Shown: positions 1 to 11,236, counted from the stretch's first letter. The stretch is 64,000 bases of DNA from Hexactinellida sp. DTS-2022 (GCA_028753945.1 JAPNXP010000008.1:1984001-2048000); one strand, 5' to 3'. Made by a program: numbers and translations. Notes: a model not told the origin generated them from the letters alone.

Positions 1-173
1 AGGTAATACGAATGAGTGGCAGAGAGAAATTGAGTTTTGTGCCAACTCAAAATAAGTTGATACAGCCCTGTCAATGTATAAGATTCTTACTACCATGAGA
101 TTCTTACTACTTTGTATACAAGGACCATGGATGTTACGGGTTAGTCCCATTTCGTCTACTCCCATTTCGGGGC

Positions 174-318
174 GCATGCTTTTGTCCGAATTTCTAGTAT
201 GCATTTGTCCGAATTTTGGGGTATGCATTTGTCCGAATTTGTTGTATGCATTTGTCCGACTGGAGTATGCATTTGTCCGAATTTTGTTGTATGCATTTGT
301 CCGACAGAAGCAAGCATT
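174..318 (+). repeat. subterminal array, unit about GTATGCATTTGTCCGAATT
   Basis: About six copies of a roughly 20-bp unit (ATGCATTTGTCCGA core with 4-8 variable bases between cores). The array forms the inner part of the left end of the MULE. It is followed by copies of a motif around AAACACTCGCATTTCTAAGTG at about 340-415. The reading frame through it is a by-product of the repeat. Confidence 0.85.
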
Positions 319-597
319 TGTCATTGAGTTTTTATGGATCATTGATAAAACACTCGCATTTCTAAGTGTGATTTTATGGTTTATTGTTAAAACGCACGCA
401 TTTCTAAGTGCGTATATATGATTTCGGGGGAAAGCGCGCCCTTTTTAAGCGTGTGGGTATGGTGCCCTGATGGAAAATCTCAGTGTCTACGTGATCATTG
501 GGAATACACCGACTTTCTAAGTGCCTTGTATTGATTATTGATAAAACACTCGCATTTCTAAGTGTCTTAGTAACAAAATATCATATGAATGACAAAT

Positions 598-725
598 GCT
601 TACATCAATGTAAATTCGGACAAATGCATACTCCAGTCGGACAAATGCATACGTCAGTCGGACAGATGCATACTTCAAAATTCGGACAAATGAATACTAC
701 AAAATTCGGACAAATGCAGCTTCCC
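598..725 (-). repeat. inverted subterminal array matching 174-318
   Basis: The same unit in reverse complement (TCGGACAAATGCAT core), about five copies. It is preceded at 500-570 by the AAACACTCGCATTTCTAAGTG motif in the same orientation as at the left. Together with 174-318 it makes an inverted pair of arrays inside the MULE. Confidence 0.85.
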
Positions 726-903
726 CTCCCATTTCACCTACTCCCATTTTGCCTACTAATTGTATAATAGTGCAATTTCGCCTACTCAATGGAATGCATT
801 GTTTAACACATTTTTATGTTATTAATATTTGTGTGGTTTTGCCTGATCTATGAAATGCATTGTTTAACAACATGTTTATGTTCTAAAGTGCAAAAAACAT
901 GTT

Positions 904-1421
904 CGAAATGTACGCTTAGCCTGGCAAGAGGTAAAAGCAACAGCCCCAAATCTACACAGAGTTGATGAATTCATAACCTACTTTGAGGAAACATGGCTCG
1001 TGGGTAATTTTTCTCTCGGTTTATGGAATGTATATGAAATAAACTCCAACAGTCCAAGAACCAACACTCACATTGAAGGTTGGCATAACAAGCTTAACAC
1101 GACGTTTACCACCGATGGGTCACGGAAATGGAACTAAACCACTTTATGCCCATATATGGGCATGTGGGTCACAAGTGGTTATCAGCGGGTTAAACGTATC
1201 GCAAAAATATCCCACCCCAATGTTTAGGAATTAATTGAAATATTCAAACAGGAGCAGGCGAATACTGAAGTTTCCATCGCTCAACTTGCAATATGCTCCC
1301 AGACTCCCAAAAGGGCAAATAAATACATAGAGAAGGACAACAAATAGAGATCTTGAAAAACAGATTACGTCAGGACATTACACTGAGGGAATATATTCGT
1401 GCTATCTCAGCACATGTTTAA
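904..1421 (+). pseudogene. MULE transposase, C-terminal fragment
   Basis: Conceptual translation in shifting frames gives a recognisable C-terminal part of a MULE transposase. A segment near 955-1100 carries FITYFEETWLVG, then LWNVYEINSNSPRTNTHIEGWHNKLN, corresponding to the conserved YFE-TW, LWNVYE and RTN-(N/H)-EGWH motifs of FLYWCH-linked MULE transposases. A second segment near 1230-1421 reads ELIEIFKQEQANTEVSIAQL and later REYIRAISAHV, ending at a TAA. At least two frame changes and a stop separate the parts, and the N-terminal catalytic half is missing. Family assignment is from motif recall, not a search. Confidence 0.8.
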
Positions 1422-1718
1422 CATTCATTAATTATTATAATGCTCCAGTATTATTTATTTATGTTAATTAATCCATTAATGTTTTTTGAAGCTAAATAGT
1501 TATTGAAAACTTAGAAATGTGTCTTAAACAATGCATTCCATTGAGTAGGCGAAATGGCACTATTCTACAATTAGTAGGCGAAATGGGAGTAGGCGAAATG
1601 GTACCAATTCGATGTTACATTGCTATGAGATTCTTGCTACCATGAGATTCTTACTACCACTGTTACTCTTTCTCGCCTGTTTTCTCAAGATCTATTATTA
1701 TTATAATTACGTGTTAAC

Positions 1719-2135
1719 CAGTGATTTTTGGGGAGGGGGCGCGAACCTCCACTTATTTCGCTAGGGGGGCGCTTAAATCCCAAGGGGGCGCTCCTTCCAA
1801 TCAGTTATCTATAGAATGTGACATCAAGTTAAATATTCTTGTCGCCATTTTAACTTACCCTCATTTAATATCATTATAGTTCTCTATGGATCTATTATAG
1901 CAGATATAAGAGGATTTTTTGAAAATTTCTAAATTTCCATCACCCTATGATAGTATATTTGTGAAATTTGAGCAGTGTTGAACAAAGCTCCTAGATTTTG
2001 GCTTTGGCATGAACCTATGGCATGTACATGGCCCCCACTTCATTATTGGGGGCCGTTTTCAAATTTAGCATCTAAGAAAATGCTAAATTTGAAAAGGGAG
2101 CTCCCCCCACTTCTTTTTTTGGCAAAACACCACTG
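1719..2135. mobile_element. hAT-type non-autonomous element (CAGTGATTTTT ends)
   Basis: Perfect 8-bp duplication GTGTTAAC at 1711-1718 and 2136-2143. The ends are CAGTGATTTTTGGGG and GGCAAAACACCACTG. The mirrored arm at 4035-4060 keeps one uninterrupted GTGTTAACCACATG-type site, so the empty target is visible. Same family as the element at 57476-58232. It contains a hairpin at about 2057-2092 and no coding sequence. Confidence 0.85.
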
Positions 2136-2250
2136 GTGTTAACCACATGAATAACCAATTTATAATGGAATAACAAGTGTTTGATTGTGATATTGAGGTG
2201 GAATATATTCCATTCCAATATCCCAATTTGCTAATATAATTATTACTACA

Positions 2251-3960
2251 ATATTTGTTATTGTACAGTATCAATTTTTTTTTTTAAATCGTTTGTTATA
2301 TGCATTTATATCTGTTTGTTTGCAACCATGTACATAAATCGGCTAAGAAATTAGAACAATTAAAAAAAATTTAAATAGAATTTATAGAATATTTTATATC
2401 AAAATATTTAGGTAATTTTTTCTAAAAACTTCTTATTTGTGAATCTATTATCAAAATATTGAAAATGTTCGTATAAAGTTGTTTTCAATAGCTATACTGG
2501 GTAACCAACTATGTTGACATGAATTTACTAATTATACATGGCCTAGGACACAATAATTTGAATCATATATACTCACTAATCACTATATCGGAATTAAAGA
2601 TTATCATAAGATCCTCAAGTTGACTATCGTGCAACTCTCGCTTAAGGACCTCAAGGGAATGATCACAACACAAAATTATTGATTAATTGAGAATTTATTA
2701 TTGTCCAATTTCTTCGAGAATTAGAATTTTAGACAATTAATATCGATATCTATTACGTACCATGAAAAAAGTTTATTGCTGAAGGCTGTTATAGACTTAC
2801 ATAAAATGTCACAACCTCCAGTATTATCACCACACAGTAAATATAAACGTGGCACTGGTTATAGTTCGTTCTACCTGATATTGGAAGTGAATTCTATATT
2901 ATCTTTCCCCTTCGATATTTATTTTCGAAATATGATACAAACACTAGCAAATTAATAAAATACTGGCTGTCTACTACTTCTCTGACTTCCATTCCAACTT
3001 TCCAGTAACTATAGTGACAAATATCAAAATGCAACCTACTCGATTATTAAATCCAGCAAAAATTGGCAATGTTTATTCCACTCGCCCTGAGTCTATTGAA
3101 CCACATGGGATTGTTTTTTTTTCTAGCAATATCTGCTTTATTTGGAAAATACACTACAGTAGTTTCCGGTTATAAGAACATCGTCGGGAACTGTATAACA
3201 AGGCTGGATTCGATTAACCGTTGTTATCGGTTAGCGGTTACCGATATCGTTAACGAGTTTTCCGGTCTCTTGAAAATCAGCATTTATACTTGGAAAATAT
3301 TGTATAAATAATTAAAATTATCTGAATTGTGTTAGAAAATGATCTCATAAATCCATTTCCCATCACGGCATCACCGCATAATATTTTTTCTTTTTTTTCT
3401 TTTCTTTTAAATGTATCAATTATTGAACTATTTTTGGGTAACAGTAATACTTTTTAAAGCTGTGTCTTATTCAGTAGTATAATCTAAATATTCTTAAGAA
3501 TTATTTGTATTGAGTAGCATGGGCGGTTAACCGGTTAACCATGTCGATAAATCGAATCGCAACCGTAACCTAAGAACGGTTAATGTTCTTATAATCGGCA
3601 TTCTTATATCCAGCATCTACTATACTTTATAAAGAAATACAGAGGAGCTGGATTTATTTGCCTTACTTGAAAGTAAAGTTAGTGGACACTCACCAGCAGA
3701 ATATCTTCTGAATTCTCAAATGAATTCTGATCAGATTTTGACAACCGATGTACAATTAGTAGATGATTCGTGCTAATTATAATTTCAATATAATGAAGAC
3801 GTGGAAAATACACCAGCCAAGCAATAGAGTTAGCAAATTTTGATCACCATTTTCAGCCTGTTGCTGATCTCATAAATGGTCGTTAGCCTTTCATGTTTTA
3901 CGAATTTCAATTTTAGCAATGTATGTATTTGCAATTTAGAATTTAGTTGTTAACTAAATA
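2251..3960. other. AT-rich interior without recognisable genes
   Basis: No coding signal. About 3155-3605 holds a small inverted-repeat element with TTATAAGAACATCG near both ends and a tract of ACCGGTTAACC-type palindromes (3210-3260, 3525-3570). A short relative lies at 25250-25348. The rest is low-complexity AT-rich DNA. Confidence 0.5.
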
Positions 3961-4170
3961 AAACTAATTCTATTAGCAAATGGAATTTATTCAATTCCAA
4001 TATCACAATAAAACTCTTGTTATTCCATTATACATTGGTTATTCATGTGGTTAACACGTAATTATAATGATAATAGATCTTTAGAAACAGGTGAGAAAGA
4101 ATAACAGTGGTAGTAACTTTTTCAACCCATCTTTCTATTTATAGTGAGCCATATTTTTTGCTACAATTAC

Positions 4171-5587
4171 CACGGACTACTAGAATACCCGGACGGGCAA
4201 CTCGCAAAGTGTTGAATAAAAACTGGAGGCTGAGAGGCTCCAATTTAAAAATTGAAAAAGCATTAGGTTTCCGGTTTCCAAATGTGATTTTTGGCATATA
4301 GGGGTAACTTTTGGCACCCGTCAACAATTTGAGGTTTTCACTCAGAATTTCTCACACCTCGACAAGTTATGACGTCATTGTCACATTTCGAGAACCCTGA
4401 AAAGTCACTTAATCGCACATAATTCGGGCACTCTAAGAGATAAAAATCTGAAAATTTAATAGAACATGCACATTAATGATGCGGACACTTTGGTCACACC
4501 AGATTGCCAATATGCTTACTCATTATCACATGATGACGTAATCACTAAAATTTCACATTTTTAAATTTGACTATTTAGGCCTGTTGCGTGTAAAATTGAG
4601 GCACGTGTAATTTTGAGTCAAATGCATTAGTGAACCATGGATATTACTTTACCGTGTAATTTTGACTCAAATGCATTAGTGAACCATGGATATTACTTTA
4701 CAGTGTAATTTTGAGTCAAACCAAGTTCCTTTTGTGATTATAATAAAACATACAGTCCAATGTACATCGCTATAGCGGATCCTATAAATACTTAAAGAAA
4801 TTATAAATTGTTTCTTTGTTCAATTTTCTCTGAATATTTTGAAATTACTATTAGCCCGGTAATTGATCTACTTCTAGAAAACGAGTTCCAACTGAGCTCT
4901 TGAATTGAGTTTTCATTGATAGTCAATTGTTAAGATCATTCAATCAAATTAATACAATCAATAAAATTATCTTTGTCTGAATAAGATCGAGTCGGACTGT
5001 ATGTTTTATTACACAAACTTGTCACAAAGGAACTTGGTTTGACTCAAAATTACACTGTAAAGTAATATCCATGGTTCACTAATGCATTTGAGTCAAAATT
5101 ACACGGTAAAGTAATATCCATGGTTCACTAATGCATTTGACTCAAAATTACACGTGCCTCAATTTTACACGCAACAGGCCTAAATAGTCAAATTTAAAAA
5201 TGTGAAATTTTAGTGATTACGTCATCATGTGATAATGAGTAAGCATATTGGCAATCTGGTGTGACCAAAGTGTCCGCATCATTAATGTGCATGTTCTATT
5301 AAATTTTCAGATTTTTATCTCTTAGAGTGCCCGAATTATGTGCGATTAAGTGACTTTTCAGGGTTCTCGAAATGTGACAATGACGTCATAACTTGTCGAG
5401 GTGTGAGAAATTCTGAGTGAAAACCTCAAATTGTTGACGGGTGCCAAAAGTTACCCCTATATGCCAAAAATCACATTTGGAAACCGGAAACCTAATGCTT
5501 TTTCAATTTTTAAATTGGAGCCTCTCAGCCTCCAGTTTTTATTCAACACTTTGCGAGTTGCCCGTCCGGGTATTCTAGTAGTCCGTG
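4171..5587. mobile_element. P-like foldback MITE with CACGGACTACTAG ends
   Basis: Near-perfect inverted halves of about 560 bp surround a centre at about 4740-5010. The ends are CACGGACTACTAGAATACCC and its complement, flanked by a 7-bp duplication CAATTAC (4164-4170, 5588-5594). From about 60 bp inward the arms match the arms of the CATAGACT-ended elements at 8836-9901 and 34765-35702, but the terminal 60 bp are unrelated. No coding sequence: the translated arm seen in several places (GAKSYPYMPKI) is only the repeat. Confidence 0.85.
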
Positions 5588-5704
5588 CAATTACCCACTA
5601 TAACATTTTTTTAAAATTGATGATTATCCCTCTATATATTTATTTTGTCATTTCTTGTCAACTTACTTTCCTATTCACTTCCAACCATTATATTCGTTTA
5701 CTTT

Positions 5705-6045
5705 ATGCCCAACAGTTGCTCAGCCCCTGGATGCAGAAGTAACTACAGCCCAGATGATAGAGTTCCTATATTCAGGATGCCTGAACATCCACCAGGACTC
5801 AGACAAGCTTGGATACGTGCTCTTCACCGAGATAATATTGATAACCTCAAGGTAGTTAACGTTTGCGTGAAGCATTTTCGGATAGAAGATGTCGAAGTTT
5901 CTCACAGTGTTCCAAATGGAGACGGAACTTTCACTGAAATACCTCGTGCCAAGCCCAAGTTGAGAGACGGCGCAGTTCCCTGCTTGCTTCCTGGTTGCCC
6001 ATCATACTATTCTTCAACCTCAACAACCAAACGGATGGGTATGTA
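5705..6045 (+). pseudogene. THAP-domain exon of a P-type transposase, truncated
   Basis: Starting at the ATG at 5705 the protein begins MPNSCSAPGCRSNY and continues with VPIFRMP, RQAWIRALHRDN and VVNVCVKHF. This is the C2CH zinc-finger layout of a THAP domain (C-x4-C, then C-x2-H, then a P-containing tail). THAP domains bind DNA at the N terminus of P-element transposases. After about residue 105 (AVPCLLPGCPSYYSS) the frame runs into GGTATGT, which could be a splice donor or simply the junction with the repeat at 6046-6250. The rest of the transposase is absent. It is clearly related to the copy at 61178, which has lost the histidine of the finger; this one keeps it. Confidence 0.8.
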
Positions 6046-6250
6046 TATTTGATTACGTCATTGTGGTTAAATCCGATCAGAAATCATTCTCAAAAGTATT
6101 TTAGATGTTCCAGCGTATTTGAAAACCTAAGTTTAATTTATTCCATCCCAATATGTAATTTATTTTACGAGCAATTAGAAAGTAAACACTGGCCTGGAAA
6201 TAAAATGGCAAATACTTGACTTATCTAGCCGTATAATATAGTAGGCCATG
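6046..6250. mobile_element. right end of a CATGGCCTAC P-like element
   Basis: Matches the arms of the foldback at 50773-51583 almost base for base and ends in GTAGGCCATG at 6250. Together with the THAP exon just upstream it may be the 3' remnant of one deleted P-type element. A matching left end was not found, because the CACGG-ended MITE and a foldback are inserted upstream. Confidence 0.65.
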
Positions 6251-6332
6251 GTCCAGCGCCCCCAGCGACATAGACATAAAATTTCAACAGATTGTTCATT
6301 TTTTTGATAAAAGCACCAAAATGTGTACACAT

Positions 6333-6920
6333 TAGTGCTGCGAACTGAAACTGAATTAAAACTGTAACTGAATTAAAACTGAAATAGTTTTAGCGATTTT
6401 CTAAACTGTAACTGTAACTGTAACTGAAATGTACTCGATTGTAAAACTGTAACTGAAATGTATTTTTCTCCAACTGAAATTAAAAATGAAATTGAATTTC
6501 TTCAAATTCAATTCCGGTTTGCAGCACTAGTCAGGCGGCATAAAATGAAATTAGAAAAAATGAAACTAGATTATGTTGTCTGCAGACCTTGGAACCTAGA
6601 TTAAGCGATTACGATTATTTATTGGATAGAGTATAATAAGGGTTAGTAATAATTAACGAAGGTTTAGACGTAAATAGGTGAAAGTTGTGAATACCAAACT
6701 AAGTACGAAATCGTACTGACTGTGGTAAAGTTGTAACCGAAATGAAAACTGTAACTGTAATGAAAACTGTAACTAAATTAAAACTGTAACTAAATTAAGA
6801 CTGTAACTGAAAAGAAAACTGTAACTGTAACTGAATTAAAACTGTAACTGAAATGAAACTAAAACTGTAACTGTAACTGTAACTGAATTGAATCAAATAT
6901 AATTCCAGTTCGCAGCACTA
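6333..6920. mobile_element. hAT-type MITE, TAGTGCTGCGAACTG ends
   Basis: Perfect 8-bp duplication GTACACAT (6325-6332, 6921-6928). The inverted ends are TAGTGCTGCGAACTG and CAGTTCGCAGCACTA. The mirrored arm near 10310-10320 has a single uninterrupted GTACACATG, confirming the insertion. The interior (6350-6480, 6720-6890) is an irregular repeat of CTGTAACTG and AATTAAAACTGTAACTG. No gene. Confidence 0.9.
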
Positions 6921-7449
6921 GTACACATGTACTTTGATCTAGTGCGAACATTTTGGATATTGAGGCAATTGAAAGAGTGTCTATATCGGCCATGGCAGCT
7001 CGTCAAAGTTAACACGTCCGATAGTGTTCGCCGGACTTGTTTCCCATAAAAACTTGTTCAAATTAAGTTATATCGTTTTTATTGTTGAATTCGGTTTCCA
7101 AGTAAAATTTCCGATAATTTGATATATCACATGATCATATTTAGAAGAATTTTTCCATATCAACGCTGGAGTGTACCAGGAATGTGTTAAAAATTCCATT
7201 CTCCAATTGTGTCCATACCCAATCGAGTGACCCCTCTTTCGACTCCACTCAACTACCTGAGTATAATAATACACACACCCAGTGGCGGTCGCAGGATCTG
7301 ATCAGCCCGGGGTTGGGGGTACGATTAAGCCCCCGGCGCTTATTTTGCTTTATACATCACAAACGTCCAACTGGATGGGAACCGCCCTTAATACCATGGA
7401 TCACCCTAAAGTACTTAAGTAATCCCCACTCAAATAATATCTACTAGTA

Positions 7450-7577
7450 CTGGGGTTCCCAAACCTTTTCTCAGGCGCGTACCCCTTATATACAAATGTA
7501 GGGGTACGCGTTCCCCCTCCCATTAACAGTAATGTAGCCTTTTTAGCTTCCACATATCCTAGGTTTGGGAACCACTG
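7450..7577. mobile_element. short hAT-like MITE
   Basis: The ends CTGGGGTTCCCAAACCTTTT and GGTTTGGGAACCACTG are inverted repeats of a widespread hAT type. No clean flanking duplication was found, so the boundaries are approximate. Confidence 0.6.
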
Positions 7578-7638
7578 CACTGTATTAGTAGTTTGGAATA
7601 CGATTATCATATAATCATTCTTTCAATAATGTTAATTG

Positions 7639-7879
7639 CATAGGTGTCGGATCCACCCGGCTACCCGGCACATTCCCAAAGTCCTACAACCGTGTAGATC
7701 GATGAAGCGTCCGGCTAACCCGGCCACCCGCCTGCATGTACTGATGCACATAAACCCTTGCATGAACTCGCAGCGAGACGCATGTCGTGAACTTTGCGGC
7801 CCCTGAATCGATTGGGCCGGCCCTGGATACTTCGGGCCGAGCGGCCCGAAGTCTAGCGGGCCCATTTCCGACGCCTATG
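7639..7879. mobile_element. 241-bp GC-rich MITE, CATAGGTGTCGG ends
   Basis: Perfect 8-bp duplication GTTAATTG (7631-7638, 7880-7887) and inverted ends CATAGGTGTCGG / CCGACGCCTATG. The terminal bases match the right end of the 7.3-kb transposon at 14272-21601 (CATAGGCGTCG), so it may be a non-autonomous relative. The interior is GC-rich and non-coding. Confidence 0.8.
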
Positions 7880-8526
7880 GTTAATTGGTATAAGTTTGGT
7901 AAATATAAAAATATCTAAGAACAGATTTTTGATAGTCTCTTTTGTTCGAAGAATTGAATTTATGAGGTTCAAGTTCAAAAGAATCAATCAATTAGAATAT
8001 TCCATCACATGAATATTCTAGTTGATAATGTAACAATAGTGAATTCTACAAAAAGATTAGGATGGCAATTCAACCCGATGTCTACCCGAGGCGAAAAGCA
8101 ACTCACGACACGGGGCCGGGGCAGAGTCTACTAGATCCGGAGCATTTGCCCCAGGTGCCGCCCCCCCCCCCCCTGGGACCGCCACTGCACACACCGAGCC
8201 TGTAAAACGTGATTTGATAAAATTATTCGATATTTATGGTAAATGACGGTGAATCTCGAATAATTTTTTTAAATCACGTTTTGCAGGTCGGTATGTGTAT
8301 AATTATGCTCAGGTAGTTGAGTGGAGTCGAAAGAGGGGTCACTCGATTGGGTAAGGACACAATTGGAATAATGGAATTTTTAACACATTCCTGGGGTACA
8401 ATTTCACTATCTTACCTCACCTAGATATTTTTGTGTTTTGTTAGAGGTTATTTTTTTTATTGGATAGAGCTTTTAAAATAATGAGTGTTGGTCGAAACAG
8501 GGAGAAATCGGATAAAAATTGACCTA

Positions 8527-8835
8527 GTTAGGCCAAATTTTGTGTTATAAGCCAAAATCTATGGGAAACTTAAAATATAGCAAGATTATTTGGAATATCG
8601 AATTTTGTGGTTAAACGCTTCCTTTTGACGAATGCCTATCGTAATTTAAAAAAAGAATTAAAAAAAAAAATTAAAAAAATCAAAAATTAAAAAATTAAAA
8701 ATTTTTTTTACATAAAAAATAAAAAACTAAACTAAAACTATAGGCATTCATCAAAAAGAAGCGTTTAACCACAAAATTCGATATTCCAAATAATCTTGCT
8801 AGATTTTAAGTTTCCCATAGATTTTGGCTTATAAC
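8527..8835. repeat. hairpin element, stem about 110 bp
   Basis: 8527-8650 (GCCAAAATCTATGGGAAAC, AACGCTTCCTTTTGA) is mirrored at about 8735-8835 (GTTTCCCATAGATTTTGGC). The loop is A/T homopolymer-rich (8645-8735). Its right stem abuts the target site of the next element. Confidence 0.7.
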
Positions 8836-9901
8836 CATAGACTCCTTGAGTAAAGGACTGGAACGTCGCGATCTCGAGGGTTTAACTTGAGTCTGAGAGG
8901 CTCCAATTATAAAAATTGATAAAGCATTAAGTTCCGGTCTCCAAGTGTGATTTTCGGTATATAGGGGAAACTTTTGGCACCCGTCAACAATTTGAAGTTT
9001 TCACTCAAAATTTCTCACACCTCGACAAGTTATGACGTCATTGTCACATTTCGAGAACCCTGAAAAGTCACTTAATCGCACATAATTCGCGCACTCAAGG
9101 AGATAAAAATCTGAAAATTTAATATAACATGCACATTAATGATACGGACACTTTGGTAACACCAGATTTCCAATATGCTTACTCATTATCACATTTTGAC
9201 GTAATCACTAAAATTTCACATTTTTTAATTTGACTATTTAGACCTATTTACGCTTTATAATCAATGTTGTAAGTGTATAAACCATACACCAACCGCAAAG
9301 TGGTTGGTATGTAGTTGGATTCTGCCGCAAAGCGACATAGCAAGCGAAGCGCACTAGTATATATAGATATACTGTAGAATCAATATATACTGATACTAGC
9401 GTGCTTTGCGGCAGAACCCAACCACATTGCAACCGCTTTGCGGTTGGTGTATGGTTTATACACTTATAACATTGATTATAAAGCGTGAATAGGCCTAAAT
9501 AGTCAAATTAAAAAATGTGAAATTTAGTGATTACGTCATCATGTGATAATGAGCAAGCATATTGGCAATCTGGTGTTACCAAAGTGTCCGCATCATTAAT
9601 GTGCATGTTCTATTAAATTTTCAGATTTTTATCTCTTAGAGTGCGCGAATTATGTGCGATAAGTGACTTTTTCAGGGTTCTCGAAATGTGACAATGACGT
9701 CATAACTTGTCGAGGTGTGAGAAATTTTGAGTCAAAACCTCAAATTGTTGACGGGTGCCAAAAGTTACCCCTATATGCCAAAAATCACACTTGGAGACCG
9801 GAAACTTAATGCTTCATCAATTTTTATAATTGGAGCATCTCAGACTCAAGTTAAAACCCCCGAGATCGCGACGTTCCAGTCCTTTACTTAAGGAGTCTAC
9901 G
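8836..9901. mobile_element. P-like MITE, CATAGACTCCTT ends
   Basis: Perfect 8-bp duplication CTTATAAC (8828-8835, 9902-9909). The inverted ends start CATAGACTCCTTGAGTAAAG, the arms are about 400 bp, and the centre consists of short hairpins such as ACCAACCGCAAAGCGGTTGG. The terminal motif CATAGACT...AAGGACTG is shared with the 6-kb P-type transposon at 52683-58689, so I read this as its non-autonomous derivative. No coding sequence. Confidence 0.87.
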
Positions 9902-10370
9902 CTTATAACACAAAATTTGGCCTAACTTGGTCAATTTTTATCCGATTTCTCCCTGTTTCGACCAATACTCAGTATTTTAAAAGCTCCATCCAATATAAAA
10001 ATAACCTCTAACACAACACTCAAATATCTAGGTGAGGTAAAATAGTGAAATTGTACCCATTCCGTGTACTCTCCAGCGTTGCTATGGAAAAATTCTTCCA
10101 AATATGATCATGTGATATATTAAATTATCGGAAATTTACTTGGAAACCGAATTCAACAATAAAAACGATATAACTTAATTTGAACAAGTTTTTATGGGAA
10201 ACAAGTCCGGCGAACACTATCGGACGTGTTACTTTGACGAGCTGTCACGGCCGATATAGACACTCTTTCAATTGCCTCAATTTCCAAAATGTTCGCACTA
10301 GATCAAAGTACATGTGTACAAAATTTTGGTGCTTTTATCAAAAAAATGAACAATTGTATGTTTGTGCCGC

Positions 10371-10950
10371 TGCACTATATACATACATTCACAGATACTT
10401 ATTCATCCCTTCATACTAACTTTCTTTCAAATCTATTAAATCTATTAAAAAAATTTTATGACGAAATTTCCATGAACGTATTTTTCCTTAAGACGATATT
10501 TCCGGGACGAATTTCCATGGACAAGAATTCCGCCATTCAAATCTGATATTGCTTATAAAAGGGGGAAAATATTTGCACCAAATTTGAATCCTGAGGATCC
10601 GATGAGAAATTTATTCGCGAATATGGTGTCTAGTTTGCATAGGAAAGGGTATTGTTTACCCGTTTGTTACCATGTGCATAAATCTCTTCTAAAAAATATT
10701 TCCCACTATCAAACTTGTATAAGGATATTAGGCGTTGTGGTTTAACAGGTCCAAATAATTTCTACCGATAAATACCCATTGAATCTAAACTTGTTTAAAT
10801 TGGTTTGTCTAAGTGAAAAGATGGAAACAGGAGTACCCACCCTTTTGATGAAAATAGACCTTACATTTGATTGGTTAAATCAGAAATTTTTTGATAAAAC
10901 ATACGCTTTCCAAATTTCGAACATATTGAGATTGATAAATGCACAGAGTG
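10371..10950. other. no recognisable gene
   Basis: AT-rich sequence. The short open frames at 10180-10546 and 10779-10970 match no family I recognise and overlap repeat arms; nothing else is seen. Confidence 0.4.
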
Positions 10951-10959
10951 GCTTAAAAC

Positions 10960-11217
10960 CAGGGGCGTAAACTTGGGGTGTGCGGCGGGTGTCTGGCACC
11001 CTGACGGTTGTGATGCCATGGTGCCAAAGGTGTCTGGCACCCTGGCATTTTCAAACCGAAATTAACCCCACAAAGTTAATTTAGCAGATGGCGTGCTAAA
11101 AAATTTTTAATTAAGACACAAAAACACAAAATGAATAGTTATCCAGAAAAATATATAACTAGGGGATGAATAAAGTTTCGTGGCACCATGGGTATTTTGA
11201 TGAAGTTTACGCCCATG
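10960..11217. mobile_element. hAT-type MITE, CAGGGGCGTAAACTT ends
   Basis: Perfect 8-bp duplication CTTAAAAC (10952-10959, 11218-11225). The inverted ends are CAGGGGCGTAAACTT and AAGTTTACGCCCATG. Repeats of GTGTCTGGCACC lie near the left end. Non-coding. Confidence 0.87.
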
Positions 11218-11236
11218 CTTAAAACTGTTGTTTATA

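Larger units (their letters stand above)
138..1610. mobile_element. Mutator-like (MULE) DNA transposon, degraded
   Basis: The 8-bp duplication GATGTTAC lies at 130-137 and 1611-1618. Inside it the ends form imperfect inverted repeats: the start reads GGGTTAGTCCCATTTCG and the reverse complement of the end reads GAATTGGTACCATTTCG. A second inverted layer (CTACTCCCATTTCG and its complement) recurs at about 150-170, 735-800 and 1520-1601. The interior holds two inverted arrays of a short unit and a MULE transposase relic. MULEs usually make 8-11 bp duplications, which fits. The flanks at 81-110 and 1628-1658 both carry an AGATTCTTACTACC-type direct repeat that belongs to the older host sequence. 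Confidence 0.82.
1646..4117. repeat. long inverted-repeat element (foldback), arms at both ends
   Basis: The sequence from TTACTACCACTGTTACTC (1646) to about 2250, once the inserted hAT at 1719-2135 is removed, is mirrored in reverse complement at about 3975-4117 (ends AACAGTGGTAGTAA). Shared landmarks are AATTACGTGTTAACC, ATGAATAACCAAT and TGGAATAACAAG. I could not settle its own target duplication, so its family is open. Confidence 0.7.
7280..8187. mobile_element. hAT-type element, CAGTGGCGGTCGCAGG ends
   Basis: Perfect 8-bp duplication CACACACC at 7272-7279 and 8188-8195. The ends are CAGTGGCGGTCGCAGG and CCTGGGACCGCCACTG, a sequence type common in hAT elements. It carries two further nested elements (7450-7577 and 7639-7879), a homopolymer C tract near the right end, and no transposase. 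Confidence 0.88.
6281..10370. repeat. multi-armed palindrome hosting several insertions
   Basis: Three pairs of inverted segments can be followed. A (about 6281-7190, minus the hAT insertion) pairs with about 10060-10370. B (about 7190-7271) pairs with about 8290-8390. C (about 8392-8535) pairs with about 9902-10060. Landmarks in A are CACTATCGGACGTG-type and GAATTCGGTTTCCAAGTAAA-type tracts. B carries CGAGTGACCCCTCTTTCGAC. C carries the CGAAACAGGGAGAAATCGG tract. The order A B B' C C' A' would fold as a cruciform with two inner stems. No coding sequence. Confidence 0.7.

Noticed and set aside
4139-4327. Recurring open frame (GAKSYPYMPKI type), also at 5431 and 35454
   Set aside because: It is the translated arm of a non-coding MITE; frames differ between copies and no codon-level conservation is visible.
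4733-5017. TG...CA-bounded segment resembling a solo LTR
   Set aside because: Its ends are simply the tips of the palindrome arms (AATAAAACATACAGTCC mirrored), and there is no independent flanking duplication.
7450-7577. 8-bp duplication for the short hAT MITE
   Set aside because: TACTAGTA and CACTGTAT match at only three positions.
10180-10546. Overlapping plus-strand open frames
   Set aside because: They lie within a palindrome arm whose mirror copy does not preserve the frame.
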